NCBI RefSeq assembly: GCF_963855985.1
Contig: NC_087119.1
Coordinates: 2,768,001-2,832,000, forward strand
Direction: 5' to 3'
Length of the DNA: 64,000 bases
Source of the DNA: Ostrinia nubilalis
Lineage: Eukaryota > Arthropoda > Insecta > Lepidoptera > Crambidae
Shown here: positions 23,406-36,300 of the stretch, piece by piece
Layout: each line of letters begins with the position of its first letter
Numbering within the stretch: the stretch's first letter is position 1
Program-made: the position numbers and the translations under genes
The notes under the pieces: generated by a model
What the model was told of the DNA's origin: nothing
The model's database searches: none
The model's input: only the letters and a program-made list of their open reading frames with translations

Positions 23406-23972
23406 GTTAATTTAAAATGATTTAAGTAGGTATACAATCGTAGCTTGGAGAATTATAATTGTGCTAATATTTAAACTTTATTGTATCCCACAATTCTGTT
23501 TAAATAGGACCATCCTTATGCAGACTGTAATGTTACAGAATTAGCATTTTCACCCAAATTCCTGTTTCATTGTGACAAAATTATACACATTTAATATCTT
23601 TTTCAGTAGATTTCTCCGCATCTTAAGCTTACCGCATTTTATTGGAGCGGATTTTCTATAGCTTATTCTTGTTTTTTTGGTTTAGGTTACATTGTATTAC
23701 ATTTTTTTGACATCAAAACTGTTATAATATTTTTTACCTTTGATATTAAGTATATTGTGTAAGGATATTGGATTCTATTCGCTAAACATGTAAGTTTATG
23801 TGTATGCGGCCGTTTTACTTAAGTAAGAAGCATAAAAATATTCGAAGGATACTTTGGTTTTTGCATAGAAATGGATGCTCTATATTTTCTCTAATTGTTC
23901 AGTAATTTATGACTAGACTAGATCAGCTTTTTAATGTACGTGTAAGCTGTAAATATTTGAAATCCAACTTAA

Positions 23973-26287
23973 GGGGGTGCAGCGCCGACGAAAAATTACG
24001 ATTTGCTAGCCGAGATAGCGGTGGCGCAACGAACTAACACGATCGCACACGAACTACTTTACAGAGTAGAGACAAAAGAGACTCAATACAGAGTAAAAAC
24101 ACGCATTTCACTAATTTTGCTAAACAAAACGTGAGTTTATAATACTTTAATTAGGAAAAAGGAAGGATTTGATTTTTTGTTGGTATTGCTGCGAAAATTC
24201 TTACACAATAAAAATCCTAACTAATATTGATTCTTCTGATGAACAAAGGCGTTAAAAAAGTTTCGTAAAAGAGTATTTTTCCTAGACGTTCAATTCAAAT
24301 AGGCTGTTAACGTAGCGTCTTTCCATTCTATACATGGCCAGAACGCAAGGGTGTGAAACTAATCGAGTATAGTTTGGAAATAACTTTTTTTTACTAAACT
24401 CTTCCAAACTATATGAGCAGTTACGCAAATACTGCGTACCTACTACTCTAAATAAAAATGTTATCGATTTATTTATTTAATCCTACCTAATCAGTTTATT
24501 TTGAAAAACCACTTACCCGCAAGAGTGTTAAAAATCTAGTTTTATATTGATTCGATAAAATATATTTAAGTAATAAGAAATAAAAATACTCTTAAATCTA
24601 ATTCCATATTTTACTGAATAAGTATCAAACTAACTTTTTCACACTCTTGTCAAGTGTAAGTGGTGTAGTAGGTATAGTTTGAAACGGAGAAGCGAGCATC
24701 CACAATAAAAATTAAACACGACTGTATTCAGTACGCAAAATTCGTGTCTACTTTGTACTGTAGTCGCAGATTTACGAAGAGTATTACAAAATATACACGA
24801 GCAGTTTCCTACGGCTGCGTTCTACCCATGTATACAGGGTGTGGTTTTGTAAAACAACGCCCATCTCTGGAGTGATAGTACACATGAAAGTTTAATGCAA
24901 GAAAAATATTAATAAAATTTTAACTTATTACTTTATTACTAAAGAACCTCGTTCAAAAGTCTCTTTTCTTTTCTCACTTCGCTTATTGTTTTGCGTTACT
25001 CATTTAGCATACTTTCTTTATACAGTGTGTCAGTCACGATAAAGTACACATATGAAAATAGGTGAAACTAAACCTATTTTTATCGACAAAAAAGAGGTCA
25101 AAAATGTTTAGAGGGTTTTTTTTATAGAATTTTTTTCCTTCCGATTACTTATTGTAAAGAAAACGTAATAACTTTTACACTAAGAGGTATATCCTGATAA
25201 AATAAAAACAGTAATAATGCTAAATAACAGGCGATACTAAAAAAATACATAAAATACTCAGGAAAAGACAACAAAATAATAATAAAAAAATGATACTTTT
25301 TGAAAAAAATCTGCTTTTAAATTCATGTACTTTTGGTTATTTGATAAATTTCTCCAAAAATGCCCCTATAACAGGTAGTTTTTATTACTTTATGTTATTT
25401 TCTATCGTATTACCTTTGTAAAACCAAAAATCGCATGTCTCTATCCCTATCACAACATTTGCTATGATCGTTTGAGGAGAAATGAGGAGATCCGTAGGAG
25501 AACCAAAGCGGGCGTGGCACATAGCTCGTACAGCTGATGGCCGCTGGCGCAGGAATGTTCTTGAGCGGCGACCACGAGCCGGAAGACGTAGCGTGGGCAG
25601 GCCTCTTACTAAGTGGACCGACGATCTGGTGAAGGTCGCGGGTGGTACCTGGATGCGAGCGGCGTGGTACCGGTCTTTGTGGAAATCCTTGGGGGAGGCC
25701 TTTGTCCAGCAGTGGACGTCTTTCGGCTGAACCGAACGAACGGCAAAGAAAGGTTGCAAGGGTTTTCTAGCCATATTAACTATAAAATAAGTAAAATATT
25801 TTTTCGTAACAATCGAAGTCATAACAAAAGAGATACTATTTGCATGCTCTGCGCTCTACACTACTCTGTAAAGGATTGACAAACACACATTTGACACTTG
25901 ACAGCTACGATAAAGCAAAACGCCTGATGATTTCTTCACGGCAAAGTTTTTTTGGGAAAATCAAAAATTCTTAATATTAATGCATTAATACCAAAAACGA
26001 AAAAGGGGGCGACCTTCAAAATATTAATTTAAACATTTCCATATAAAAATTATTGCTTCATACGTTAAATTAACAAAGTTTTCGAAGAAATAAATTTTCC
26101 ATATGTCTGCATTTTAAATGTTGTTTATCAATTTTTTACGTATTTATTCAAAATTTCGAAAAGGCGGCGACCTAGATCAAGGATTGGGCTACCCTACACA
26201 AGTTACTTTGATGTATTTAAGTCACTAATCGCAGAGCACTCGTGATTTAAAAATATGACAATTTTAAGGATTCTGTGCAGGACCCCC
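23973..26287. mobile_element. 2.3 kb TTAA-flanked element
   Basis: Left end GGGGGTGCAGCGCC after TTAA (23969-23972); right end GCAGGACCCCC before TTAA (26288-26291). TTAA duplications are typical of piggyBac and Kolobok elements. The body has no transposase frame and contains a nested RTE fragment (25470-25742). It also carries many short runs of GAGTATAGTTTGGA-like sequence on both strands (24360-24700). Confidence 0.6.
25470..25742 (+). mobile_element. RTE-type LINE 3' fragment nested in the TTAA element
   Basis: Encodes the last ~80 residues of an RTE reverse transcriptase reading [33 protein letters not shown] and VQQWTSFG before the stop TGA, followed by ACCGAACGAACGG. The upstream domains are missing, as expected from 5' truncation. 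Confidence 0.75.
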
Positions 26288-26291
26288 TTAA

Positions 26292-27558
26292 GTAGGTATC
26301 TAATATTTAGAAAAAAAGTGAAGTTCCACATTTAAGACAAAAATCTTTTAACCAACTGGAAACTACTAAAACTATTCGTGTAGTATTCTTCAATTACATT
26401 CATTTCACTAACGTTAACGTTGTTGTTTTATATAAAAATAGGGGTACATTTACTTTATGGTAAATATCGAAATTCCATGTTTGTACTTTAACATTCAATA
26501 ACCTGATTTAATAGAATATGAAGAACAAAATTCGCAATTATCGCTTATTATTTCGATTATTTTAATTAATTACATTCACCAGAAGCAATAACAGCATTTT
26601 TGTGTGAACAATGTAACAATAAATATGGCGTTACATTACATTGTATTTTAATTAATTTATAATATTTAAATTAATGTTGAGCTTGCCACGGGTGCTAATG
26701 GGTTCAGCATATGAATTAATGTAGACAAAACTTCTTTCATATATTCGGTACTACAAAGTTTCCCTTTTAATGTGTTTTGTCAATCAAAATCTTCTTATTT
26801 TGTGTTCTTTAATTCATTTTTACTATTTTGAGGATACACTATATAACTGTACTAGTCTTTTACGACGTTTTCCAAAAATCTAAATTTCTGTGTACAAAGT
26901 ATTTGATTCCATTGCCCAGTCTTAGTTAATTTCAAACTTTTTAAGTAAAAGTCATAAACCATAATAAATAATAATATGTTTATGATAATAAATGCCCAGA
27001 TTAAACTTATTTATGTAATATGATCATAGTCATAAAAACGAACGGGAAACAAAACCCTTCCTTCAGAACTTGATTATCGATGGCTCCTACGTATACTGGC
27101 GTAAGTGAAAAAAGTAAATTTTACAGGAGAGCCATTTTAGTGGCCAGAACCATATATTTGGGTCATATCTTCCGACCTACTAAAACGAATTTAATGAAAT
27201 TTCACATTTAGCCTTAACATGTAATGCTTTTGCTACTGCTGTTATCAATTTTTATATTTTTCTTATATATTTTGAGTTTTTACGCATTGCCCTTTTACGT
27301 CGGCATATTTCTATAATTTCATGTATATTGTTCAACGTAAAGAGACTTAAATGACAACGTAAATATAATATTTTAAGCGATTACTCTCTTTATTTATACA
27401 TGTAATTATTTTAATTGTTATCATGTGCTATATCAATAATAAATCAGTTAGAAAAAGTCGTTTAATGTACCGTTTTACGTTTCAACGCAAATACGCCCAT
27501 ATACTGTGCTCGAGATTTAGTTAGGTCTTTTAACATAATGTGTCATATTTTAAAAAAA
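26292..27558. other. AT-rich intergenic, nothing recognised
   Basis: No open frame above 60 codons and no recognised repeat boundary. Contains ordinary AT-rich sequence and a stretch (27080-27520) rich in ACGT-type motifs repeated around 27840-28010. Confidence 0.4.
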
Positions 27559-27646
27559 TATAAATAACTTGAAAAAATCGAATTGCCTAAGGCGGGAATT
27601 GAACCCACGATGCCTTAGGCAGTTCGATTTTTTCAAGTTATTTATA
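27559..27646. repeat. 88-nt near-perfect hairpin with B-box-like loop
   Basis: Arms 27559-27592 and 27613-27646 pair over 34 bases with one mismatch. The 20-nt loop is CGGGAATTGAACCCACGATG; on the minus strand this reads GTGGGTTCAATTCCC, matching a pol III B-box (GGTTCRANNCC). It could be a foldback MITE built around a tRNA T-arm. Confidence 0.7.
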
Positions 27647-29990
27647 ATTTTCAAATTAGTTTGAGATGCGACTCTTAACGCTAAAAATTAAATAACTATA
27701 TAATGTGTCATAATTTATAAATAAAACAATTTGCTAAATATTTTCATGGCTTTATTTAAGATTTGGATTATAAAAAATATATGTTTATGTAAGCAACTAC
27801 TCGTATAGATTGACGAATCGTATGATTGGGCTTTATACGTGGCGTAGTTTTGCACATACGCCTATTTGCCTAAAATTTTATTTTGTATCTAATGGAAAAA
27901 AAAATTTTTTTTCTTACTGATGTTATAGATTAGAGCAAAGTGAAATCATTGCTTAAATAATTGGAAAAAGGCGTAAGCGGCAGTTTCGCCCTTATACGTA
28001 GGAGCCATCGTTATGTAACAAGTTTAACATGTAAATTATGAAGTTCTTTTAATTTGGGATACTTTAATATAAGAAGATTCTTTCCCAATGTTCAAGTCAG
28101 AGCTGTAAATGCAAGTAAACAACTATGTGGCTTATTTATTACAACTACTAGAAATACATTTTAAATATCACATTCTCACATAGGTACTCTTCGAAATTTA
28201 CTCACTCTGTATACGAGTAATAAAATAATAATTTGATTCCTCGACTCAATTAGTGAGCTGATGGAGTCCAATTCCGTAATTTTTTTCAGTGAATTAAAAA
28301 AAAGTTTATTTACATACAGGTAGGTACGAGTAAGTATATAGCATAAGCGCTATTTGAACAATTCTACATGTTGTCCAGTTTTTTTCGAAACAATATACTT
28401 AGTTTGATGATTCAATATCATATAAATATTATTAAACATTAAAAGCATTAAAGTTGAGCAACAGTTGTATTTAAACTAAATGATTCTTTCAATTTTAGTT
28501 CGGCAAAAAGTATATTTATCAATAAAAATGAGATCATCTTTTATGGAATTACATAATTTAGGTATTTCGAACATCATTACCCAATTATGTTTGAATTCAA
28601 ACCGAATGTTATTACTCATTACTGAACATAAACACCCATGTTTTGGTATTAGCTATCTAAAAGTATATTACATCTTTAAAATATATAAATATTTGGAAGA
28701 TATATTCTTTGAGAAAATTTATTTACACTTTTACATTTATCACTTCAGTTAAGAAAATATATTACTTAATTTTTTTTATACGTTAATTTAACTATTTGCT
28801 TTAGTTGCTTAGGAAAGAGAGATAGCGTTGCTGACATTCATGGTCAATATTTATAATCACTATCCAGCTGTATTAATTATTATGATATTTTAAAGAAACG
28901 TGACATTGATATCAATGTACAAATACCATTTTAGAAACCCGTATTTATGAAAACAGTTTATATGCATCTACTTTTTCTTTTCAATTAGGTGAACAGTTAA
29001 AACTATACATATAAATATTACAAGATTTATACATTTGAAAACGACATCTTATATGACAATCCTATTTTTTTTAAAATCACGAAAGTAAACATAACTCTCT
29101 AACCATCCTAATCGCTTGAAAGTTTTTTTCTTTTGACCTATAAGAGTACTGGCTACTAGTTTGAAGTGCTGACTGTACAAAGACTTGAGATCAACATTTT
29201 AAGGTTTATAAGTCATTTAGAATCATCATAACAATAACAATATCATACATGTTACATACCATAATATACAAGGTTACCATATTTAGATAAAGTTGCATCT
29301 ACACGTTTAAGTAGGAATCACATTTGTTGAAAAAAATGTGTATTATACAATAAAATACAGAGATCAATGTGTCCTAACACTTAGAATAATCCTTTATGAT
29401 ATCACTTTAAAGTCATCAAAAACACCTGTAAATTCACAGTAAGTACACTGAAATTTTGAAGTTCATTTACAAGGGTTCAATCCCTTTGAAGTCCCATACA
29501 CTTTTAATTAAAACTAGTTTTGTGCAAGTTCGTTCGTTTTGTTCGTAGTACCTAAGTTATAAATTTAATCAAAATTTTTAGCACGTGTCTTGAATTTCTA
29601 TCTTCTTCTTTCGTATTGAATACCTACAACTTTTTCAGACACCCGCTAAAAATTTTAAGCACTAAGTGTCTTTTTCACGTCTTGAGTCTTCCATTGTTTC
29701 CAGTTTTCCTTGCCACTTCCTTGTGTTATTATTTTACACATGGGCAACTTTTCCGTTTCCTTGTTCAATTTTGATTCGAATGCTTGTTGCGACTTTTTTA
29801 ACCTATAAAACAAAACAAATATTAGTAAGTGTTTTTGTCACTTCTTGAAAAGTACACAGTTTTCCGCAATATAATATTTTTAGTGTTTTTATGTATTTAA
29901 TTGTGTTTTGGTGTATTTAATGTTTTTGGTTTATAGAAGAATTTTAGTTTTTGTTTTCGCGCAATTTGTTTGGACACTAATTGCTTCACT
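27647..29990. other. AT-rich intergenic or 3' flank of SCAI
   Basis: No gene recognised. The 90-codon frame at 28480-28752 is of low-complexity AT-driven composition. The minus strand has ATTAAA variants near 29900 and 29920 that could serve as SCAI polyadenylation signals. Confidence 0.4.
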
Positions 29991-29994
29991 ACCA

Positions 29995-30295
29995 CTTTCT
30001 CTTCGTCAGGTCATTTGGCATTTGACACTGACGGCATTTGTCACTAAATGTTCCACTTTGTGCCTTCGTCAGGACATTTGGCATTTGACACTGACGGCAT
30101 TTGTCACTAAATGTTCCACTTTGTGCCTTCGTCAGGACATTTGGCATTTGACACTGACGGCATTTGTCACTAAATGTTCCACTTTGTGCCTTCGTCAGGA
30201 CATTTGGCATTTGACACTGACGGCATTTGACACTAAATGTTCCACTTTGTGCCTTCGTCATGACATTTGACATTTGACACCGACGGCATTTAGAG
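29995..30295. repeat. 63-bp minisatellite, about 4.7 units
   Basis: Unit CGTCAGGACATTTGGCATTT plus 43 more bases, repeated head to tail at 63-bp spacing with few mismatches. The unit contains GGCATTTGACACTGACGGCA. 63 is divisible by 3, so both strands stay open (21-residue repeats); this is a by-product, not evidence for a protein. It lies right after the SCAI stop codon, so in the 3' UTR. Confidence 0.85.
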
Positions 30296-30303
30296 GAAGA
30301 GTT

Positions 30304-30360
30304 TTAATTGGGACCAGCTACAGCGGTCGTCGCTGACGGATCCTGAATGTGATTTCGGAT
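30304..30360 (-). CDS. SCAI: SCAI exon 10 (last)
   Basis: Acceptor TTTTTTTTCAG ends at 30361. The exon codes [18 protein letters not shown] and stops at TAA 30306-30304. IRNHI follows NVLQ from exon 9, matching the C-terminal end of SCAI proteins; the remaining ~13 residues look lineage-specific. Confidence 0.75.
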   Translation of the reverse strand: MRNHIQDPSATTAVAGPN

Positions 30361-33300
30361 CTGAAAAAAAAGAAAAATTTGCATAAGAAAACTGCAATTG
30401 GTTCGAAAAACTGGCTGAAAGTTGTAAAAATTCCAAAGAGCATTTATGAGACACCAGAATGTCTGCTAAGCTACTTTATACATTTTTATTACAAAAGTTA
30501 AGTATTAGGTTAGGAAAATGAATATTTCGAGCATGTTTAAAATAGTATTAAAAGTTTTTCGTTACGCAAAATCACATATTCCTAGCATAAGATCACACAG
30601 CGCCTGCACTATTTACTGTAGCTCAAAATAATTTCTAGCGAATTTGCTCAAAAGAGGCGATGATATAGCTAGATTTGATTTAGCACTTATTAAAATGATC
30701 CGTGTCTTTTTTTCACTTGTTCTTTTTAATAATTTTGTTATTGAATCAGTTAAACTTCAAAGGCTTACCTGTAATACGTTAGCGATGTCCAAGATAATAT
30801 GGACTAGTGTTGGATGGTCAAACAGATCTTCGGGCATGGGAGGAGAGCACCGAGGCCGATGGGTCCGGCCTCGGAACAGCCGGTGCATGCGCAGCACGGC
30901 TTCGCAGAACACGAATCGTAGGAGTAGCAGGCGCAAGAAGTCATCGCCAATGAACGAGAGGAATGTTGGGTCTGGAAAGGATAAAATTTTAAAGAAGTGG
31001 AAAAAAATCAAGCCGACTAATGCCGGTTGCAGACAAAGAGCGTTTGTATAGTTTGCAATTTGTCACAACTATGGAATACAATGTCAGCTATGCGAGCAAA
31101 GCTGAAATAGCTCCAGGTCTGCAACCACATTAAGTTACGCTCAACGCCTCGAAGGTAGTGCTTATGAAGACCACAGCTTCTGAAATCACCAGTCCTTCGA
31201 GCAGTTGCAATGATGGTTATGGTCACAAACTTACCGATTCTACTCCTGACGAGTATGCTAGAAGCTTCTGCCATGAAGGTGTCCAGAAGCATCTGGGCTC
31301 TATCCCAGAGAGCTACGGTGACGCTGCTCAGGTCGCAGCAGTAGCAGAGACCTTCCAGTGGTGAGTGCAGGAAGAGAGTGAAGAGACTGCCTTGCCTCCG
31401 AGGGTCTGGAAGTGATGGATGAAGGTTTTGATCAGCATTTGAGGATTCTCGGAAAGATAACAAAACAGCGATTAAAGCTTTGCTTTGTAAAGCGTTAAGG
31501 TTATGATGATAGAGCACAACACATGAAAGTTTAATGATGAAAAGACAACACTAGGTTTATGGTGATGGTGAAGTATTTGGTGTTACAGATTGTCTTCTTT
31601 TTGTGTACTAGGTGTTTTAAATCATCACAAAAAGAAGTGATGATGATTCTAAAATAACACCAGTATTGTAAAACTGTATAGGTAGTTTTATTTTATGTCG
31701 ATGAAATAATGTTATAACTATACTATGTGTTGAAGTAATATTATGTGAAGTTAGAGATTATGACTGTGTTAAGGCCTTTCAATAGTAAGAATTAATGAAT
31801 TTATTGAATCGAAGCTGAACACTAAAGCTTGTATGTTAATTTAACTAAAAAATTACTCAATTATTGTCAATTAGTAGATTTGGCCAGATTATGATGATTG
31901 GAGAGAAAGATAGAATGTAGGTATGTATAGTACAGTGTTAAGTTTTAATGTTTGTTTATAAAACAAATAATGGTTACATACCTTGAAGAAAGAGGTGCAA
32001 CCGTGAAAATAAGTCACACGTGAAGTAAAAGCTGCTGGATAGGAAAGTCTTGTGCAAATTAGAATTTGTCTAAAGTCATAGCTTAGTTATTGGGACACTA
32101 CTATTTGGTAATTTCTTTACCACTAATCATAGACTTGAGATAATTTAACAGCTTATAGCTTTAGCTCCCGGAATGGGAACCGGGGTACATTGACCATGGT
32201 AATGGTCACTTGATATTTATACAAAGGTTAAATTTTAAAATATTATAAGAGTTAACATTAAGCAAGTAGTTTCATTATCACAATCTTGCAAAGTTCGTTA
32301 ATTTATAAAGAGATGAAATTTTGAAAATATGCAAATAAATAGAACACTCAAATGCTCGAAAGGGCATTTTAAACAGATGGCATTAAATCTTGACTTATAT
32401 TACATTCAAAGACATTTAAAAAAGGCGGTAGTAAAGCTCCATGTTCTATAAATAGACATCGATAGACCACAAATGGAAGACGACAGTGTCAACACCAAAA
32501 GCACACCGTCAAATCGTTTCTAGCTTACCGTGGAAGGAAGGCGGCAGGTCCAGTGGTGACATCAGTATTACCAGGGGCTGGCCGAAGTGCCTTGGCATGT
32601 TCTGGAAGGCGTAGGAGTTGTCGGAGTCGACGACGACGAAGAGCGGCCGCCTGGTGTACGGGTATAGGTCTCCAGGGTAGAAGCACTGGAGCTCCTTGAA
32701 CTTGGTGGAGGTAGACGCCTTGGGGTCCTTGCTGCATTCTCTGAAGATGTCGTTCTTGGAGGTCGTGATCAGACCACCTAAGTCGTAACCTATAAATAAG
32801 AGAGAAGATCATTCAGACTGGGTAAAGTTTTGCTCCGATTAATAATAGTTAATCGGTAATTAAACTAATTAAAGTTGACCTTTATTAGCTTATGATATAG
32901 ATTGCCTTATTAAGGTCTAGAACACACAACCTTTTTCTTTTCCAGCCATTGTTCTTACTCGTGCTAGTGTTGTTACGATGTGTTCTAGCTAAATACAACC
33001 ATTTAAAAATTCAATACATAGATCATATAGTTTTAGCCCACAAATTGGCGTCCACTTCCCAATACCTACAGAATTCCCCTCGATTGAGTCCCATTACTCC
33101 CATTGAGAATGACCGGCAAGTTGCACTCAAAGGTGCAGCAACTTTAATGAACCGTCCGGCACAGGCATTAATTGAGGTTGTGGTTTGGTTTTCAATCTAT
33201 ATATTATATCTATAAAAGCGAAAAGTCACTCATCACGAAATCTTAGAAACTACAAGTGCCAGGAGTCTCTTTTGCATGTGGATTTCTTTAAGAACGTAGG

Positions 33301-36300
33301 TGCTCACTAAGACGGGATTTTGCAAAATTCAACCCCTAAGTGGGTAAAACGGGATCCAGGCGTACTTATTGTAACTACACTTCGAATAAAAGGATAGATG
33401 CTTGGAAAATGTTCAGTCAACAGTAAACCTGACTAAGAAGATGTTTATAGTACGCCCGCGCCGTTATTGCAACTTTATAAGATTCCAGAGTGTACTTCAA
33501 ATTTCTAAACATAAAAGGAAGGCAGAAGACAATACACTTGCATGTTCGTTGCCCACTCAAACGTTATTACATTCTATTTTGTAGAATAGGAACAAAAGCT
33601 TAGCTTATACAGAAAACTGAATGCAATCAGTGTCCTGGAAACTTCCGTTGAAAACAAATAAATGTGATACAGTCTTGTGAGAAGTAAAACGCATTGACGA
33701 ATAAAAATGCAGCCGAACGGAGGAATTTTAAGATTTATTTTACATTCCAATGTTAACGCGTCAGTGAACGCGACGGATGCAACGAGCGATTTAAAATAAT
33801 ATTGCTCGAATGAATGCATCTCAATATACGGGCACATGCACGGAGGCCAGTGGAACTGAATTACGTATTCAGTTTGAAGCACTTGTAAATTGAGTTTCAT
33901 GTTTAGATTTGAACATGTTCGTCCGAGACTTCCACACATTTAAGTGGGGAGGTTACTAGTCACCAATAAAGATCTGCTGACAAGGCAGTTACCGAGTTTC
34001 AGACTACCTAATTAGAGGCGATGCAATTATTCACATTAGAACTGTGTGTTAGGAAGCTCTACGTTGTTAGGGTTAAACTCGAACTTCATAAATGAGCTGA
34101 ATGTTGAAAAGTTTTGTGAAACACATGTAGCTAAACCACAAAGACCTTGTTAACGCGTAAACTAAATTTATACCATACTAACCACGTTAATTTTCAATGG
34201 CGAAATTGGCTCTTATTCACGGCTTTGGTGGATTACGATCGGCGCGCTAATTACTAATTAGGATCTCACGAGCCACTCATTAATTGTTAATTATTCACTA
34301 GCCGCAAGCCATTAGCTATTCTCCAGCTTAACTCTAAGCATATCACAGTCTGTCATGACCGATTAAAGGGGGCTGACTACCGAATAAGAGGCCGTTTACG
34401 TTGCGGCGCCGCACCGCACCGCAATGATTTCGCCATATTGCGCGTTGAACCGCTCGTGTTCCCGTTACGAATATTCGTATTTCTATGCAAAGCCGGGTTC
34501 AGACAGGTGTAATGTGTAATGTAAGATTACGTGTAATGTAACACGAAATCACTTAACACACTTGTAATGGACGGCATTACGAGCATAATATGTAAAGTGC
34601 TGCACATACTATTTCCTTACATTACACGCTACATTACATTACGCATTACACCCGTCTGGTGGGCCCGGCTTAGACGACGCAGCGACACCGCTCCGGCGTC
34701 ACACCGTTGCCGCACCGTATGGGGTGCTACTCGTATCACGCCCGCGTGGCATAATAATATCGTTTTTTTATAATATGTAAATGGGCATTTCTACGGGGAC
34801 GACCGATCGACCTACTGGGGCGAAAAAAGTACCTTTAAAATTGAAGAACGGACTTGAAAAAAATCACACGTATTTATAGGACTCTTGACTTGATGGAGAG
34901 CATATTTAGAAGACCGCCAGGTTTTACATCTCGCCTTGAAAAAATCCGAAAGTTCAAAAACGGGCGAAATTTGGCCTAAAATGGAGTGTCCGGTTTCCAG
35001 AATTTACTCGTTTTTGCTTCATAACTTTTGAAATAATAACTTCCCCATTATGAAACCCACATTCACAGAACAAGGGATAGTTAATAAAGCTATATAAATG
35101 AGTTTCTTTATTGCAAGTCCTTGGGTTTTAATACAGTAACACATTTAAATTTTGTCCGACGTGTGTGCCTCAATTCCGTGATTTTTACTTTTGTGCTCTT
35201 AAATCACTAACTACGCATAGTACGAACAACCACGCCTGATTCCCATAAACTAGCAGTTGCACTCGAGTGGTCGAGCAGTATAAAAGAGGGATCAGTCGCT
35301 TTGAGGAGCATTTTTCAGAGGTTTGAAATCACTCAGAATGTTTGGTCACTGGTCATTTCTCAAACCGGTGTGCGATATTAATAATGTTAATGAAGTATTT
35401 GATGAGATTACTGCTGAATTAATTAAGTATTTAACTGATATCTGCCATTACGTTTGGTAGAAATCGTCGTAATTTATAATATTTTCGAGTAATTTGATGA
35501 AATGTGATTTTTCCTCAATTCCGTGGATCTCAATTCCGCGGAATATGGGGCATCGAATTGAGAAAACACGTACACCGAATTGATATTAAATGAAAATGGA
35601 TACTTTTATTGTGCTATAAATTGTTTGTGTAACTTAAAATAATAATGAAATCAATAGAGCATAATAATAGGGTGAACTACCAATCATTGGACCGTACCAG
35701 TCATTGGACAGAAGACAATAAAACTATTTTTTTGAGGTTTCTTTAAAAAAAAATACACTGCTATTGCTATCTTATTAAAATAATTCTTCCAGGTTCTTCC
35801 CTCGACCTTCACCAGATCGTCGGTCTACCTAGTGGGGGCCTGCTCACTGGTCCGTGGTTTCCACTCGACAACTTTTCAGTCCCAACAGACATTATCTGTA
35901 CGAGCTCTGTGCCCCGCCCACTGCTACTTGATTTATGCAATTTTACGGGCTATGCCGGTCACTTTGGTTCTCTTGCCGATATTCACATTTCTGATTCTTA
36001 TTAGGCTCATAGTAAGCGACCAAGTTTCACATCCATACACCATCACTGGCAACACACACTGGTAGAAGACTTTTGTCTTAAGATACGGTACGGTATTTCA
36101 GACGTAATAGCGAAGCTTCCCGATCGATGCTTAGCTGAGTTGAATTCAGCGATAGACTTCTTTCTCAAAGTTGGACGTAACTATCTGGACTCTTGTCCCA
36201 GGTGTACACAATTGTCAACAACTTCGAGTGTAGTCTCCAACCTTCAGAGGAGTGGGTGCAACACGGACATTTGACATGATTTTTGTCGTGTTCATTTTGA

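Larger units (their letters stand above)
20888..23972. other. Intergenic right of gene 2 start
   Basis: No gene found. It holds a MITE (21714-21906) and a tRNA-like repeat fragment (23337-23405). The remainder is AT-rich without convincing exons on either strand. Confidence 0.5.

Noticed and set aside
25385..25879. Host gene encoding basic Arg-rich proteins
   Set aside because: The frames belong to the C-terminal tail of an RTE-type LINE that recurs several times in the window.
27593..27612. tRNA gene
   Set aside because: Only a T-arm/B-box-like stretch is present in a hairpin loop; there is no A-box, anticodon arm or acceptor stem.
29908..30273. Open frames on both strands with a 21-residue repeat
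   Set aside because: They arise from the 63-bp tandem repeat, whose period is divisible by three; no start, splice or composition evidence supports a protein.
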